DNA of 64,000 nucleotides. It comes from an uncultured Chloroflexota bacterium. GTDB lineage: Bacteria; Chloroflexota; UBA11872; VXNJ01. Position 1 is the stretch's first letter; each line of letters opens with the position of its first letter. Below are positions 17,208 through 26,608 of this stretch, in pieces. The position numbers were made by a program, and so were the translations under genes. The stretch spans positions 1 to 64,000 of the forward strand of contig CAJWLF010000006.1 of NCBI GenBank assembly GCA_913043205.1, written 5' to 3'. The notes under the pieces were generated by a model. That model was not told where the DNA came from. It saw nothing but the letters and a program-made list of their open reading frames with translations, and did not search any database.

Positions 17208-19298
17208 TTAATCCTCTTGACTCTCTATGCGGCAGGCATGCAATATCCCGAACTTATCGACATCAACTTGCCAACCGGGCCATAAAACGAAAGTCGACGA
17301 AGGCTCTTGGATAATAGCCGGGCCCTGAATTTCCATATCGGGCCCAAGAAGCAATCGATCGTATATTGGGACAGTCAACCATCCATGTATGTCAAAGTTC
17401 ACATCCCGACTCTCACTAAATGCGTCGTCTAAAGATTGGCCGGTAGACAATAATTCGTTTAGAGCAGGTTTCGCTACAGGTGAATAAACAATCAAATGAC
17501 TGTTTACAATTTCCACAGGATTCTCAAGGGTAAATGTATATTTCCTGTCATGTTCTGCGTGAAAGTCTTTTTCAATTTGCCTTAATGCCAACTTATCAAG
17601 TCGATCAGTCGGCACTTCGATCTTCACAGTGTGTTCCTGTCCGCGATATCGAACATCAACATACTGGGACCAGGTTAACTCATGGTCCGGAATGCCATCC
17701 TTTGCAAATTCGGCAATGGCTTCATTCTTCATATCTTCAAATTGCTGGCGCACATAAGCAGCACCTATTTTTGAAACAGGGATGAGACGTGTCCTGATGT
17801 AATCCCTGCGGAGATCAGTCAGTAGCATGCCCCAGGCTGAAAACACATCAGGATTCATAGGAAGTAAAACTCTGTTAATGCCCAATTCATTTGCGACCGA
17901 AATCGCATGAAGGCCTCCACCACCTCCAAAAACAATTAATGTAAAGTCTCTAGGATCATGCCCGCGGTTAACCGACACTAGCCTCAAGGCGTTGGCCATA
18001 TTAGAGTCGGCCATGCGTATTACTCCACATGCCACCTCATCCAAGGTGACATTCAGTTGACTTGCTAACACACGAAATGCATCTTCCACCGCGCTAATAT
18101 CAGGTGAAATTTCTCCACCAAAAAAAAGCCTGCTGTTCATGCGTCGGGTTATCAGATGGGCGTCAGACACGGTCGGCTGAGTGCCACCTAAACCGTAGGC
18201 TACCGGTCCGGGATCAGCTCCTGCACTACGAGGACCAACACTCAGCTTGCCATTGTCGTCGATCCAACAGATGCTCCCTCCCCCGCTACCAATCTCAACG
18301 AGATCAACCGTTGGGACAGACACTGGATAGCCGGGATAAGTTGGTGTGGCTTCAACTCGATAATCAGTCGTGATTTGAATCTCGCCGTTCATCGACAATG
18401 CGCATTTCGCGGTGGTTCCTCCAACGTCAAGAGAAATAATGTTTCCAATCGATAATTGTTTTCCTAGCTCCACGGCCCCAAACACCCCTGCAGCAGGTCC
18501 TGATTCCAAAAGATTGATCGGCGATTTTGTTGCCGACGAAAAAGTGTCTATTCCCCCATTCGATTTCATTACATACATATTCCCAACGCACCCCACATCC
18601 TCCATAGCATCATTTAAGTTCTCAAGGTATTTAGCCGCCACCGGGTGGACATACGCACTTAGTGTAGTAGTAGAAGTACGCTCAAACTCCCTCCATTCTC
18701 TAGAGATCATATGCGACGCTATGCAGGCCATTTCAGGACATTCCTTTGATATGTAATCAAGAGCAAGAACCTCGTTTTCCGGATTGGCATAGGAATGAAG
18801 AAAGCATACGGCTATAGAGCTCACATCCATGCTTTTCAATTGCTCAAGCACTGCAGCTAATTGCTTCAAATCAACAGGATCAATAATGTCGCCTAAATAG
18901 CCAGTCCGCTCCAACACTTCAAATCTCAAATGCCGCGGTACAAACGGCATGGGTTTGCGATAATGAAAATTGAATAAGTCAGGCCTGTTACCTCGTCCTA
19001 TTTCCAGAACGTCTCGAAAGCCTTGCGTTGTAATCAAGGCGGTGCGAGCACCGTTCCTTCCGAGAAGAGCATTAATTACCATCGTTGTACCGTGAGCAAA
19101 AAAGCCAATCTCTTCAGGCTCTAACCTGGACCGCTCTAAAACATCCATGACACCCTTCTGAAAACCAGGTGGTGTACTATTTGCCTTATGGGACCGAACG
19201 GCACTTGCCACGCCTGTATCTTGATCTATCTCACACGAGACCAAATCGGTAAACGTACCACCCACGTCGGTCGCCACTCGAATCAATCGGTTACTCAC
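17208..19298 (-). CDS. hyuA: Hydantoinase A/oxoprolinase family protein (HyuA)
   Basis: A 696-residue ATP-binding subunit with an actin/hexokinase-like fold. The first phosphate-binding loop is DVGGTFTDL at 11-19 and the second is DVGGTTAKC at 291-299. HGTTMVINALLGR at about 69-81 is also diagnostic. HyuA couples ATP hydrolysis to the ring-opening or carboxylation catalysed with HyuB. The ATG start precedes the first motif by only ten residues, as in other members. It leads the hyuA-hyuB operon. The nearest upstream genes, 134 bases away, are a membrane-anchored hypothetical on the same strand and a divergent solute-binding protein that might serve substrate uptake. Confidence 0.9.
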   Translation of the reverse strand: MSNRLIRVATDVGGTFTDLVSCEIDQDTGVASAVRSHKANSTPPGFQKGVMDVLERSRLEPEEIGFFAHGTTMVINALLGRNGARTALITTQGFRDVLEIGRGNRPDLFNFHYRKPMPFVPRHLRFEVLERTGYLGDIIDPVDLKQLAAVLEQLKSMDVSSIAVCFLHSYANPENEVLALDYISKECPEMACIASHMISREWREFERTSTTTLSAYVHPVAAKYLENLNDAMEDVGCVGNMYVMKSNGGIDTFSSATKSPINLLESGPAAGVFGAVELGKQLSIGNIISLDVGGTTAKCALSMNGEIQITTDYRVEATPTYPGYPVSVPTVDLVEIGSGGGSICWIDDNGKLSVGPRSAGADPGPVAYGLGGTQPTVSDAHLITRRMNSRLFFGGEISPDISAVEDAFRVLASQLNVTLDEVACGVIRMADSNMANALRLVSVNRGHDPRDFTLIVFGGGGGLHAISVANELGINRVLLPMNPDVFSAWGMLLTDLRRDYIRTRLIPVSKIGAAYVRQQFEDMKNEAIAEFAKDGIPDHELTWSQYVDVRYRGQEHTVKIEVPTDRLDKLALRQIEKDFHAEHDRKYTFTLENPVEIVNSHLIVYSPVAKPALNELLSTGQSLDDAFSESRDVNFDIHGWLTVPIYDRLLLGPDMEIQGPAIIQEPSSTFVLWPGWQVDVDKFGILHACRIESQED

Positions 19299-19432
19299 TT
19301 ATCACATACTTCCCAGTGAAGCACCATTAAACGCTATAAACATGATGGTTTCGCTCGAATAAGTTTACTGCTAACTGCTATCGACAATGACATTACTAGA
19401 TCGTAGGCGACAATAACAACAGCAACAAGAGA

Positions 19433-20044
19433 TCAGATGCCATCTATCGTCAATAATAGATACCCATTCTGAACATCGACCGCTTCTATAGTCAGACCAT
19501 TCGACCTTAGATATCCTGAAACAACAGACTGTATTTCAGTTCGGACATTTTCAACAAATTGATTGTTAAAACTATCAACAGCAACTACACCTATGTCGAT
19601 AGACTGTACATGGACCTTAACGGTGCCGTCATTCACTGTTGGAACAAACAGAATTGAAAAAGGGATCTCACTAAAAACAGATAGGCTCCCCTCGATCGCC
19701 ACGAAGCCTCGTCTAAGTACGACATCCAAAGTAGCTATTGGCGCGAGTGTTCCGTCCAAAATACGCTCGTTAATAAACTCATCAATATCGGTCTGGTCTA
19801 TTCTAATAGTGAGCGCCTCGGATTTGAGATGCTCAGTGTCCTCATCAAGACCGGAGACAGCCGGTTTGATCAATACATCACCTATTACGCGGGTTACTTC
19901 TCCTTTATACCGATCTTGCACCTCTTGCACCCAAGGAATCTCAACCGGGCCTAGTGCAAAGAAAACCATCGCTACCACCGCGACAATAAGTATCCCAAGA
20001 AGCAGGATTATCGATTTCAAGAATCTAATTAGACCGAAAATCAT
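19433..20044 (-). CDS. Membrane-anchored protein of unknown function
   Basis: A 203-residue protein with a single N-terminal transmembrane helix (about residues 8-32) followed by a soluble domain. That domain has alternating beta-type segments such as ALTIRIDQTDIDEFINE, VVLRRGFVAIEGSLSV and YLLLTIDGI. The layout recalls LmeA/DUF2993-like and YpmS-like lipid-binding proteins, which carry a short anchor and a TULIP-like beta domain. I cannot confirm that by motif. It lies between hyuA and a divergent ABC binding protein and has no close operon partner, so context gives no function. The start ATG at 20044 is the only one before the hydrophobic helix. Confidence 0.55.
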   Translation of the reverse strand: MIFGLIRFLKSIILLLGILIVAVVAMVFFALGPVEIPWVQEVQDRYKGEVTRVIGDVLIKPAVSGLDEDTEHLKSEALTIRIDQTDIDEFINERILDGTLAPIATLDVVLRRGFVAIEGSLSVFSEIPFSILFVPTVNDGTVKVHVQSIDIGVVAVDSFNNQFVENVRTEIQSVVSGYLRSNGLTIEAVDVQNGYLLLTIDGI

Positions 20045-20272
20045 GTGACCAAATAACTCGATTTAAATATGGCTGTACGCAGACTGCGTGACGAATATAC
20101 TAGACAATGCTTTCGCGATTGACCCTAATTCAGTTGTGCTGCTACATTCGAGCGAAACTATTAGAGTGTATTTAAGCAACAAGCTCAGTCACAAAAAAAA
20201 TCTGAGGACAAAGATCCGATTATTGCAGCGATATGAACAGTTAGCATGTATATACATGAAAACGACCAGTCA

Positions 20273-21661
20273 ATGATCAGTAAAGTCAATCTTCATCGCC
20301 GACACATCATACGGGTCGCAACTATGGGGACCTTGGGCCTCATCGCCAATTCGGCCACATGCGCTGTCAAGCCAGACGCTCCATCAACAAAGATTTCACA
20401 AGAACAAACCGCGCCTAAGCGTACGGTAAGCGTTGCCCATACTGTAGCTAGCAAAGTTGACGAAAGACCCACCAGTGAGATTCCTTTGCCAGAAACAGTC
20501 GACGACGCATGGGGATTCGTGTCATTCGCCCCCACTGAGACAATACTTATCGGATGCGCCTCTAGTACATCAGAATTCAATACCGTACTCACAGCTGGCA
20601 GTGGCCACAAACTTCATCACATTGGTACCGACATACAGAATGCAGCACGCATCGCCGTCAAGGATAGACCACTAATAAAAGGCTTCCAGGTGGATCTACT
20701 ACCTATGGATAGCCGCTGCAGCATCGATGGAGGGGAATCAGTCGCAACCGACCTAGCAGGAAACAAGCGAGTTCTAGGCGTAGTAGGACACATGTGCAGT
20801 GCCTCTAGCATTTCGGCTTCTCCTATATATACGACCAACCATATTCCAATGATTTCACCATCGTCCACCTCAATCTCGCTAACATCAACAAAGACTGCCA
20901 ACATAAATAGAACTGTCTGGAATGAGAAAGACCAGGCCAGCCATGCTGCGAAATTCTTGCGTCAAACATTACAGATATCGCGGGTTCTATTAGTACGTGA
21001 CAAATCATCATATGGCAAAGACTTAGCTGAGACGTTTGAATCAACATTTATTAGAGAAGGAGGGTTGGTTGTTGCCGCCCTCCAAATCTCAACGCAGGCC
21101 GATATATCAAGGGCCGTGGATAGCGTAGGCAGTTTAGACCCTGACGCCCTATATTTCGCGGGATCTTTGTCGTCAGGCACTCAAGTTTTATCAATGCTTC
21201 GAAACAGGTACCCCGGGCGCCCTCTATTCATGGGGACAGATACCATCGGCACAACCGCATTCATCAATTCCAGTTTGGGCAAAGCAGAAGATACAATGTG
21301 CACCAAATTCCGTATGTATTCTCCAGCTGGACCAGAATACGAAGATTTCAAACGCTCATATATTCAGCAATTTGGCATAGATCCATCTACTATGGGGCCA
21401 TTCCATACTCACTCATATGACGCGACAATGATCATGCTTGAAGGGATTCATCAAGCCAGTCGAATTGAAACCGATGGCAGCCTAGTTGTAGGTAAAAAAT
21501 CATTAGTCGATGCAATTAGAGGCACGAGCAATTATGATGGCCTTTCCGGAACAATTTCTTTTGATAGCCACGGTGACGGTGGAAGGGCCGAACTTGATGT
21601 GTACATAGTAAAAGATGGCAACTGGGTACTACATGAATTAGCGCCGGAGACCACAGTTTGA
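20273..21661 (+). CDS. ABC transporter substrate-binding protein, branched-chain amino acid type
   Basis: A periplasmic-binding-protein type 1 protein of about 462 residues, counting from the ATG at 20273. An in-frame ATG at 20246 would add nine residues. The N-terminus (LHRRHIIRVATMGTLGLIA) has a twin-arginine-like pair and a hydrophobic stretch. A Ser/Ala/Thr-Cys then follows that is a poor lipobox. Family signs include HMCSASSISASPIY and the IPMISPSS hinge segment, the WNEKDQASHAAKFL region, and GTDTIGTTAFI. It should bind an amino acid, amide or similar small solute. No permease or ATPase genes are next to it, so it is an orphan binding protein. Its nearest plausible functional partner is the hydantoinase pair. 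Confidence 0.85.
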   Translation: MISKVNLHRRHIIRVATMGTLGLIANSATCAVKPDAPSTKISQEQTAPKRTVSVAHTVASKVDERPTSEIPLPETVDDAWGFVSFAPTETILIGCASSTSEFNTVLTAGSGHKLHHIGTDIQNAARIAVKDRPLIKGFQVDLLPMDSRCSIDGGESVATDLAGNKRVLGVVGHMCSASSISASPIYTTNHIPMISPSSTSISLTSTKTANINRTVWNEKDQASHAAKFLRQTLQISRVLLVRDKSSYGKDLAETFESTFIREGGLVVAALQISTQADISRAVDSVGSLDPDALYFAGSLSSGTQVLSMLRNRYPGRPLFMGTDTIGTTAFINSSLGKAEDTMCTKFRMYSPAGPEYEDFKRSYIQQFGIDPSTMGPFHTHSYDATMIMLEGIHQASRIETDGSLVVGKKSLVDAIRGTSNYDGLSGTISFDSHGDGGRAELDVYIVKDGNWVLHELAPETTV

Positions 21662-21674
21662 TGATTCTATAACT

Positions 21675-22397
21675 TCAATAGGTGTCATCAATATTAACTT
21701 CGCTAATCAGACCACGAGGATCCACAAGTTCAGAAAATAGCGGACCGACAAAGCTCATACCGAATTGTCTGGCCATCGCTCTAATAGCGCAATCCTCAAC
21801 ATCGGGAAGATTCACAGTCTGGTTAAGTAATAAAGACAAAGATGTTGTGCCCCCATCAGGAAGACCGCACGGAATTATTGAACCAAACCAGGACAAATCA
21901 TTGTGCACGTTCAATGCCACGCCGTGCCTAGTAACACCCTTCTGAACACGAACCCCTATTGCAGCCAATTTATTTGGTCCAACCCAGACCCCTGGTCTAC
22001 CAGGCATCGTGGTACCCAACACCCCAAACTCAGCAACTGTGTCAATCAATACTTGTTCCAGTAAATGCACATAGTCTGATGGGCCAAGCCCGTAGTCGGC
22101 TAACCGAATAATAGGATAAGCCACCAATTGACCTGGACCATGGAACGTGATGTCTCCCCCTCGATCTACATCAACAACATCTGCCCCGAATTGGTGCAAA
22201 CGTTCGGAATTAACCAGTAGATTAGTTCGGCCACCCCGGGCCCCCATTGTATAAACCGCTGGATGTTCCAACAAAGCAAGACAACCCGAAACCTCTCTGT
22301 TGCGTACAGCTTGGGCCGCACAGAACTGCCAATCAAGTGCAATTTGATACCGAACCCTTCCGGGTTTCAGTAATATTGTGTTTCTATGTTTGTCCAT
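21675..22397 (-). CDS. lipB: Octanoyltransferase LipB
   Basis: LipB moves an octanoyl group from acyl carrier protein to lipoyl domains, the first step of lipoate assembly on 2-oxoacid dehydrogenases. The frame is open up to 22529, but the conserved domain begins only after the Met at 22397 (MDKHRNTILL), giving 240 residues. In that numbering Lys143 (NKLAAIGVR) and Cys177 (SIIPCGLPDGG) are the acyl-transfer dyad. HGPGQLVAYPI and the ARGGRTNLL segment also fit. It is transcribed divergently from the pyruvate dehydrogenase genes whose E2 it would modify. LipA, the sulfur-insertion partner, is not in this window. Confidence 0.93.
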   Translation of the reverse strand: MDKHRNTILLKPGRVRYQIALDWQFCAAQAVRNREVSGCLALLEHPAVYTMGARGGRTNLLVNSERLHQFGADVVDVDRGGDITFHGPGQLVAYPIIRLADYGLGPSDYVHLLEQVLIDTVAEFGVLGTTMPGRPGVWVGPNKLAAIGVRVQKGVTRHGVALNVHNDLSWFGSIIPCGLPDGGTTSLSLLLNQTVNLPDVEDCAIRAMARQFGMSFVGPLFSELVDPRGLISEVNIDDTY

Positions 22398-22553
22398 AAT
22401 TGTTATCTTATCAGCAGGCTGACTAGTATCTCCTCCGCTACAATTGATTCTTGTGGACATCGGATGGGTGGGGTCCATACATAGGCTTAGTCCATAAACG
22501 TGGGCTCCTGTAGTAGAACCTACAAACAACCGCTGGAAGGAACCCTGCGGACA

Positions 22554-25247
22554 ATGACCGTGATTGATGATACAAATGTCTCTGCAGCCAATGACGACAT
22601 TAGCAGATTAGAGACACAAGATTGGATAAATTCCTTTAACGACTTAGTAATGGCCCGTGGTACAGAGCGGGCGCGAGAACTACTAGAGGAAATACAAGTT
22701 CACGCACAGCAAACCGGCGTATCCGGCACTAAAGCACTAAATACTGCATATATAAATACAATCCCTCCAAATATGGAACCAGCCTATCCTGGAAACCCTG
22801 AGATTGAACAACGCATAAAGAGCTTGATCCGATGGAATGCTATGGCAATGGTAGTCAACGCCAACAAAATGGAAGACGGGATTGGGGGACATATCTCGAC
22901 ATTTGCCTCCTCGGCAACACTATTCCAAGTGGCGTTCAATCACTTTCTTCGAGGCCCGCAACACCCTTCAGGAGGTGACGTAGCATACTTACAAGGACAC
23001 GCAGCACCAGGTATTTATGCACAGGCCTTTCTTGAAGGAAGACTGACCGAGAAACAACTACATAATTTCAGACGGGAATTAGCAGAAGACGGGGGACTAT
23101 CCTCATACCCTCACCCATGGTTGATGCCTCATTTTTGGAACTACCCTACAGTTTCCATGGGTTTAGGCCCGATCATGTCTATATATCAAGCCCGTTTTAT
23201 GAGATATCTGGAACACCGTAACCTAAAAGAAAAAAGCGACTCGAAAGTATGGTGCTTTCTAGGTGACGGGGAGACTGATGAGCCAGAAACATTAGGGGCA
23301 TTAACGCTGGCTTCCCGTGCTAACCTCAACAATCTTATTTGGGTTGTTAACTGCAATTTACAAAGGTTGGATGGCCCGGTACGCGGAAACGGTCAAATCG
23401 TTCAAGAATTAGAAGCCATCTTTCGTGGGGCAGGGTGGAATGTGATCAAAGTTTTATGGGGCCGCGAATGGGACGATCTCATTGATCAAGACCGTGATGG
23501 GTTATTGGCAAAAAGAATGGGTGAAGTCGTTGATGGTGAATACCAAAAATACACAGTAGCCGGTGGTCAGTACATTAGAGACCACTTCTGGGGGAGGCAG
23601 CCAGAACTTCAGAAAATGGTCGAAGACCTAACAGATGCGCAGCTGGAACGAATGAAATTGGGAGGGCACGACCCAGTAAAAGTACACGCTGCATATGCGA
23701 CCGCAATGCGCAATGAATCAGGCCCGACTGTGATACTGGCTAGAACCGTTAAGGGGTATGGTTTAGGGGAGGCAGGAGAGGGCCGTAACATTAGCCATCA
23801 GCAAAAGAAGTTAAACCAAGAGGAACTCATCAAGTTCCGGGACCGGTTCAATATCCCTATCTCAGATGAGATGACCGACTCTTCATCATTCTACAGGCCA
23901 AAAGACGACAGCCCAGAAATTGCATATATAAAAAAGACGCGAACTTTACTGGGAGGGCCTGTGCCTTCCCGCTCGCCAATTAAGAGCGACTTAGCAGCCC
24001 CCACAGACGAATTGTTCAACGAGTTTTTCGAAGGGACTGGAGATAGAGAAGCCTCCACGACCATGGCTGTTGTTCGGATATTAACAAGATTACTTCAAGA
24101 CAAATCAATTGGGCCACGAGTCGTACCCATCATCCCTGACGAAGCCAGGACTTTTGGGATGGAATCTCTATTCAGACAATTCGGAATATATTCGCCAGTA
24201 GGACAACTTTACGACCCTGTGGATTCCGGTACGTTATTGCCGTACACGGAAAAGACCGACGGACAGATACTGGAAGAAGGAATCAATGAGGCGGGATCTC
24301 TATCCTCGTTTATTGCTGCTGGCACATCTCATGCTACGTACCAAAAACCTATGCTGCCATTTTACATTTACTACTCCATGTTTGGATTCCAGCGAGTCGG
24401 AGACCTTATGTGGGCAGCGGGTGATAGCAGAGCACGCGGCTTTCTATTGGGAGGGACTGCAGGGCGAACGACTTTGTCCGGCGAAGGATTGCAACATCAG
24501 GATGGTCACAGCCATTTGTTGGCATCTGCCATACCCAATTTGATTTCCTATGATCCAGCTTATGCATTCGAGTTGGCTGTAATCATTCAAGAGGGCATTC
24601 GCCGAATGCATGAGCAAGACGAAGACGTGTTTTATTACATCACGGTTGCCAACGAAAACTACAAACAACCACCTTTACCGAGCACAGAGCCCGTCAGAGA
24701 AGGCATCATCAAAGGAATGTACAAATATCGTGAGTCACCGACGAATACCCCGGCTCAACTAAACCTTTTCGGAAGCGGAGCCATATTAAACGAGGTGCTC
24801 AAAGCTCAAGAGTCATTAGCTAATGAGTATCACGTATCGGCAGATGTATGGTCAGTCACAAGTTACACTGAATTGCATAGAGATGCGCTCGCAACCGAAC
24901 GATGGAATATGTTGCATCCTGACGAGAAACCACGGGAACCATACATCCGTAAACTGCTGGGGGACGAGCCTAAGCCTGTTGTTGCAACATCTGATTATGT
25001 AAAGTCCATTGCCGGTTCATTGTCACAGTGGATGCCGGGAAGATTCGTCAGTTTAGGCACAGATGGTTATGGCCGAAGTGAATCGAGACAACGTTTACGA
25101 GACTTTTTCGAGGTTGATTCGAAGTACGTTACGGTGGCTAGCTTGCACGCGCTTAGTAAAAGTGGTGCTTCAGAAAGTAGCGTAGTCAGGGCCGCTATTC
25201 GAGAATCAGGAATTGACCCCGACAAACCCATTCCGACAAGCATATAA
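22554..25247 (+). CDS. aceE: Pyruvate dehydrogenase E1 component, homodimeric type
   Basis: An 897-residue E1 that decarboxylates pyruvate with ThDP and passes the acetyl unit to E2. The length matches the homodimeric E1 of enterobacteria and actinobacteria rather than the heterotetrameric alpha/beta type. The ThDP/Mg motif is GDGETDEPE at about 237-245, ending with the Asn pair in VVNCNLQRLDGPVRGN. HPWLMPHFWNYPTVSMGLGP and GRTTLSGEGLQHQDGHS are typical. The start is taken as the ATG at 22554. An in-frame ATG at 22500 would overlap the longer lipB frame, and conserved sequence begins well downstream. It heads the E1-E2-E3 operon. Confidence 0.95.
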   Translation: MTVIDDTNVSAANDDISRLETQDWINSFNDLVMARGTERARELLEEIQVHAQQTGVSGTKALNTAYINTIPPNMEPAYPGNPEIEQRIKSLIRWNAMAMVVNANKMEDGIGGHISTFASSATLFQVAFNHFLRGPQHPSGGDVAYLQGHAAPGIYAQAFLEGRLTEKQLHNFRRELAEDGGLSSYPHPWLMPHFWNYPTVSMGLGPIMSIYQARFMRYLEHRNLKEKSDSKVWCFLGDGETDEPETLGALTLASRANLNNLIWVVNCNLQRLDGPVRGNGQIVQELEAIFRGAGWNVIKVLWGREWDDLIDQDRDGLLAKRMGEVVDGEYQKYTVAGGQYIRDHFWGRQPELQKMVEDLTDAQLERMKLGGHDPVKVHAAYATAMRNESGPTVILARTVKGYGLGEAGEGRNISHQQKKLNQEELIKFRDRFNIPISDEMTDSSSFYRPKDDSPEIAYIKKTRTLLGGPVPSRSPIKSDLAAPTDELFNEFFEGTGDREASTTMAVVRILTRLLQDKSIGPRVVPIIPDEARTFGMESLFRQFGIYSPVGQLYDPVDSGTLLPYTEKTDGQILEEGINEAGSLSSFIAAGTSHATYQKPMLPFYIYYSMFGFQRVGDLMWAAGDSRARGFLLGGTAGRTTLSGEGLQHQDGHSHLLASAIPNLISYDPAYAFELAVIIQEGIRRMHEQDEDVFYYITVANENYKQPPLPSTEPVREGIIKGMYKYRESPTNTPAQLNLFGSGAILNEVLKAQESLANEYHVSADVWSVTSYTELHRDALATERWNMLHPDEKPREPYIRKLLGDEPKPVVATSDYVKSIAGSLSQWMPGRFVSLGTDGYGRSESRQRLRDFFEVDSKYVTVASLHALSKSGASESSVVRAAIRESGIDPDKPIPTSI

Positions 25248-25270
25248 TTAATCGCTAGGTAAAGTGGATA

Positions 25271-25275
25271 AGGAG
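25271..25275 (+). promoter_or_regulatory. Ribosome binding site that questions the aceF start
   Basis: AGGAG lies only one base before the ATG at 25277 but seven bases before an in-frame TTG at 25283. The spacing favours initiation at the TTG, two codons downstream of the ATG. Confidence 0.5.
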
Positions 25276-25276
25276 A

Positions 25277-26560
25277 ATGACTTTGGCAACTGACATTGCA
25301 ATGCCTTCGCTGGGCGATGGTGTGTCTGAAGCAGACGTCCTTCACGTACTAGTTGAAGCAGGCGATGACATAGCCAAAGGTCAAACGTTAATCGAGGTGG
25401 AAACCGATAAAGCCACCGTAGAAGTCCCAAGTGACGCATCAGGAAACGTCCTCAAGGTCCACGTTAAACCTGGCGACACAATATTGGGTGGGAACCCAAT
25501 AATCACCATCAATGAATCATCCTCTGAGGAAGCGATTACCAGTAGGTCTGCCCAAGAGATTGACAATAATGCCTCTGAGCAAGTACCTATTGACATCCCT
25601 AATAATCAGATGGGATATAGTGCTAAACCACCGATAAATACCCATCCCCACACTACGGTGAGTACTCAGAGGGAAACTCCTGTTTTTGCCTCCCCCTCAA
25701 TTAGAAAACTTGCCCGCGAATTTGGTATTGATATTTACCAAGTACCGGGCACAGGACCCGGCGGCCGCATATCAGAGAATGACGTAAAGCTGTTTTCACG
25801 AGCCAAACAACAAACCGGGAGGCTTTCTGGTCTACCATCGTTACCTGACTTTTCCACTTGGGGAGAAGTCGAAGAACAACCACTCCCCAGAATTAGGAAG
25901 ACGATTGCAAACAATCTTTCAACCAGCTGGAGCAACATTCCACACGTAACCTTGAACCTTGATACCGACATCACAGACTTGGAAAAGACACGCCAGGAAG
26001 TAAAGCAGAAGTTCCAGGCCAAAGGCGCAAAACTAACGATCACGCCTATCCTAGTGAAGGCTCTGGCCGATACTCTTAGCTCCCATCCAAGACTAAATAG
26101 TTCGATAGACATTGCCAACAGTCGCTTGATCCTTAAAAAGTATATAAACATCGGCATCGCAACTGATACAGAAAAAGGGTTGATTGTTCCCGTTGTCAAA
26201 TCCGCTGCCGACAAGTCGTTGTTTGACATATGTGTCGAATTGTCGACCCTGGCCGCCGAAGCCAGGACGGGATCCATTGGCCCCGAATTTCTTGTGGCAG
26301 GAACTTTCACAATCAGCAATCTTGGGGGACTAGGCACGACACACTTCACACCGATTGTTAATTTCCCAGAAGTAGGTATTCTTGGAGTCGGAAGGGCTAT
26401 GCAAAAACCTGAGTACATTGGCGAATCATTGTCCCCACGTTTGCACTTACCCCTATCTCTCTCATTCGACCATCGAGCTGTAGACGGAGCAGATGGAGCG
26501 AAGTTTTTGCAAGATTTAGGCGACACACTGGCAAATATGAGCCTCCATCTACCTAAGTAA
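25277..26560 (+). CDS. aceF: Dihydrolipoyl acetyltransferase (pyruvate dehydrogenase E2)
   Basis: A 427-residue E2 with one lipoyl domain (about 5-80, lipoyl lysine Lys45 in ETDKATVEV). A Ser/Thr/Asn-rich linker follows, then a peripheral-subunit-binding domain (138-173, SIRKLAREFG...GPGGRISENDV). The C-terminal catalytic domain contains His399 and Asp403 in FDHRAVDG. It transfers the acetyl group from its lipoyl arm to CoA and forms the core of the complex. Having a single lipoyl domain is fewer than in E. coli. The start codon may be TTG at 25283 rather than ATG at 25277. It lies between aceE (29 bases) and the E3 gene (48 bases). Confidence 0.95.
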   Translation: MTLATDIAMPSLGDGVSEADVLHVLVEAGDDIAKGQTLIEVETDKATVEVPSDASGNVLKVHVKPGDTILGGNPIITINESSSEEAITSRSAQEIDNNASEQVPIDIPNNQMGYSAKPPINTHPHTTVSTQRETPVFASPSIRKLAREFGIDIYQVPGTGPGGRISENDVKLFSRAKQQTGRLSGLPSLPDFSTWGEVEEQPLPRIRKTIANNLSTSWSNIPHVTLNLDTDITDLEKTRQEVKQKFQAKGAKLTITPILVKALADTLSSHPRLNSSIDIANSRLILKKYINIGIATDTEKGLIVPVVKSAADKSLFDICVELSTLAAEARTGSIGPEFLVAGTFTISNLGGLGTTHFTPIVNFPEVGILGVGRAMQKPEYIGESLSPRLHLPLSLSFDHRAVDGADGAKFLQDLGDTLANMSLHLPK

Positions 26561-26608
26561 CCTGAATTGAGTATTTATCATTATGCATAACAATACTGGA
26601 ATACACTC

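Noticed and set aside
22500-22553. Upstream ATG for aceE and the long lipB N-terminus
   Set aside because: Both would overlap in antisense and add non-conserved sequence; shorter starts fit the families.
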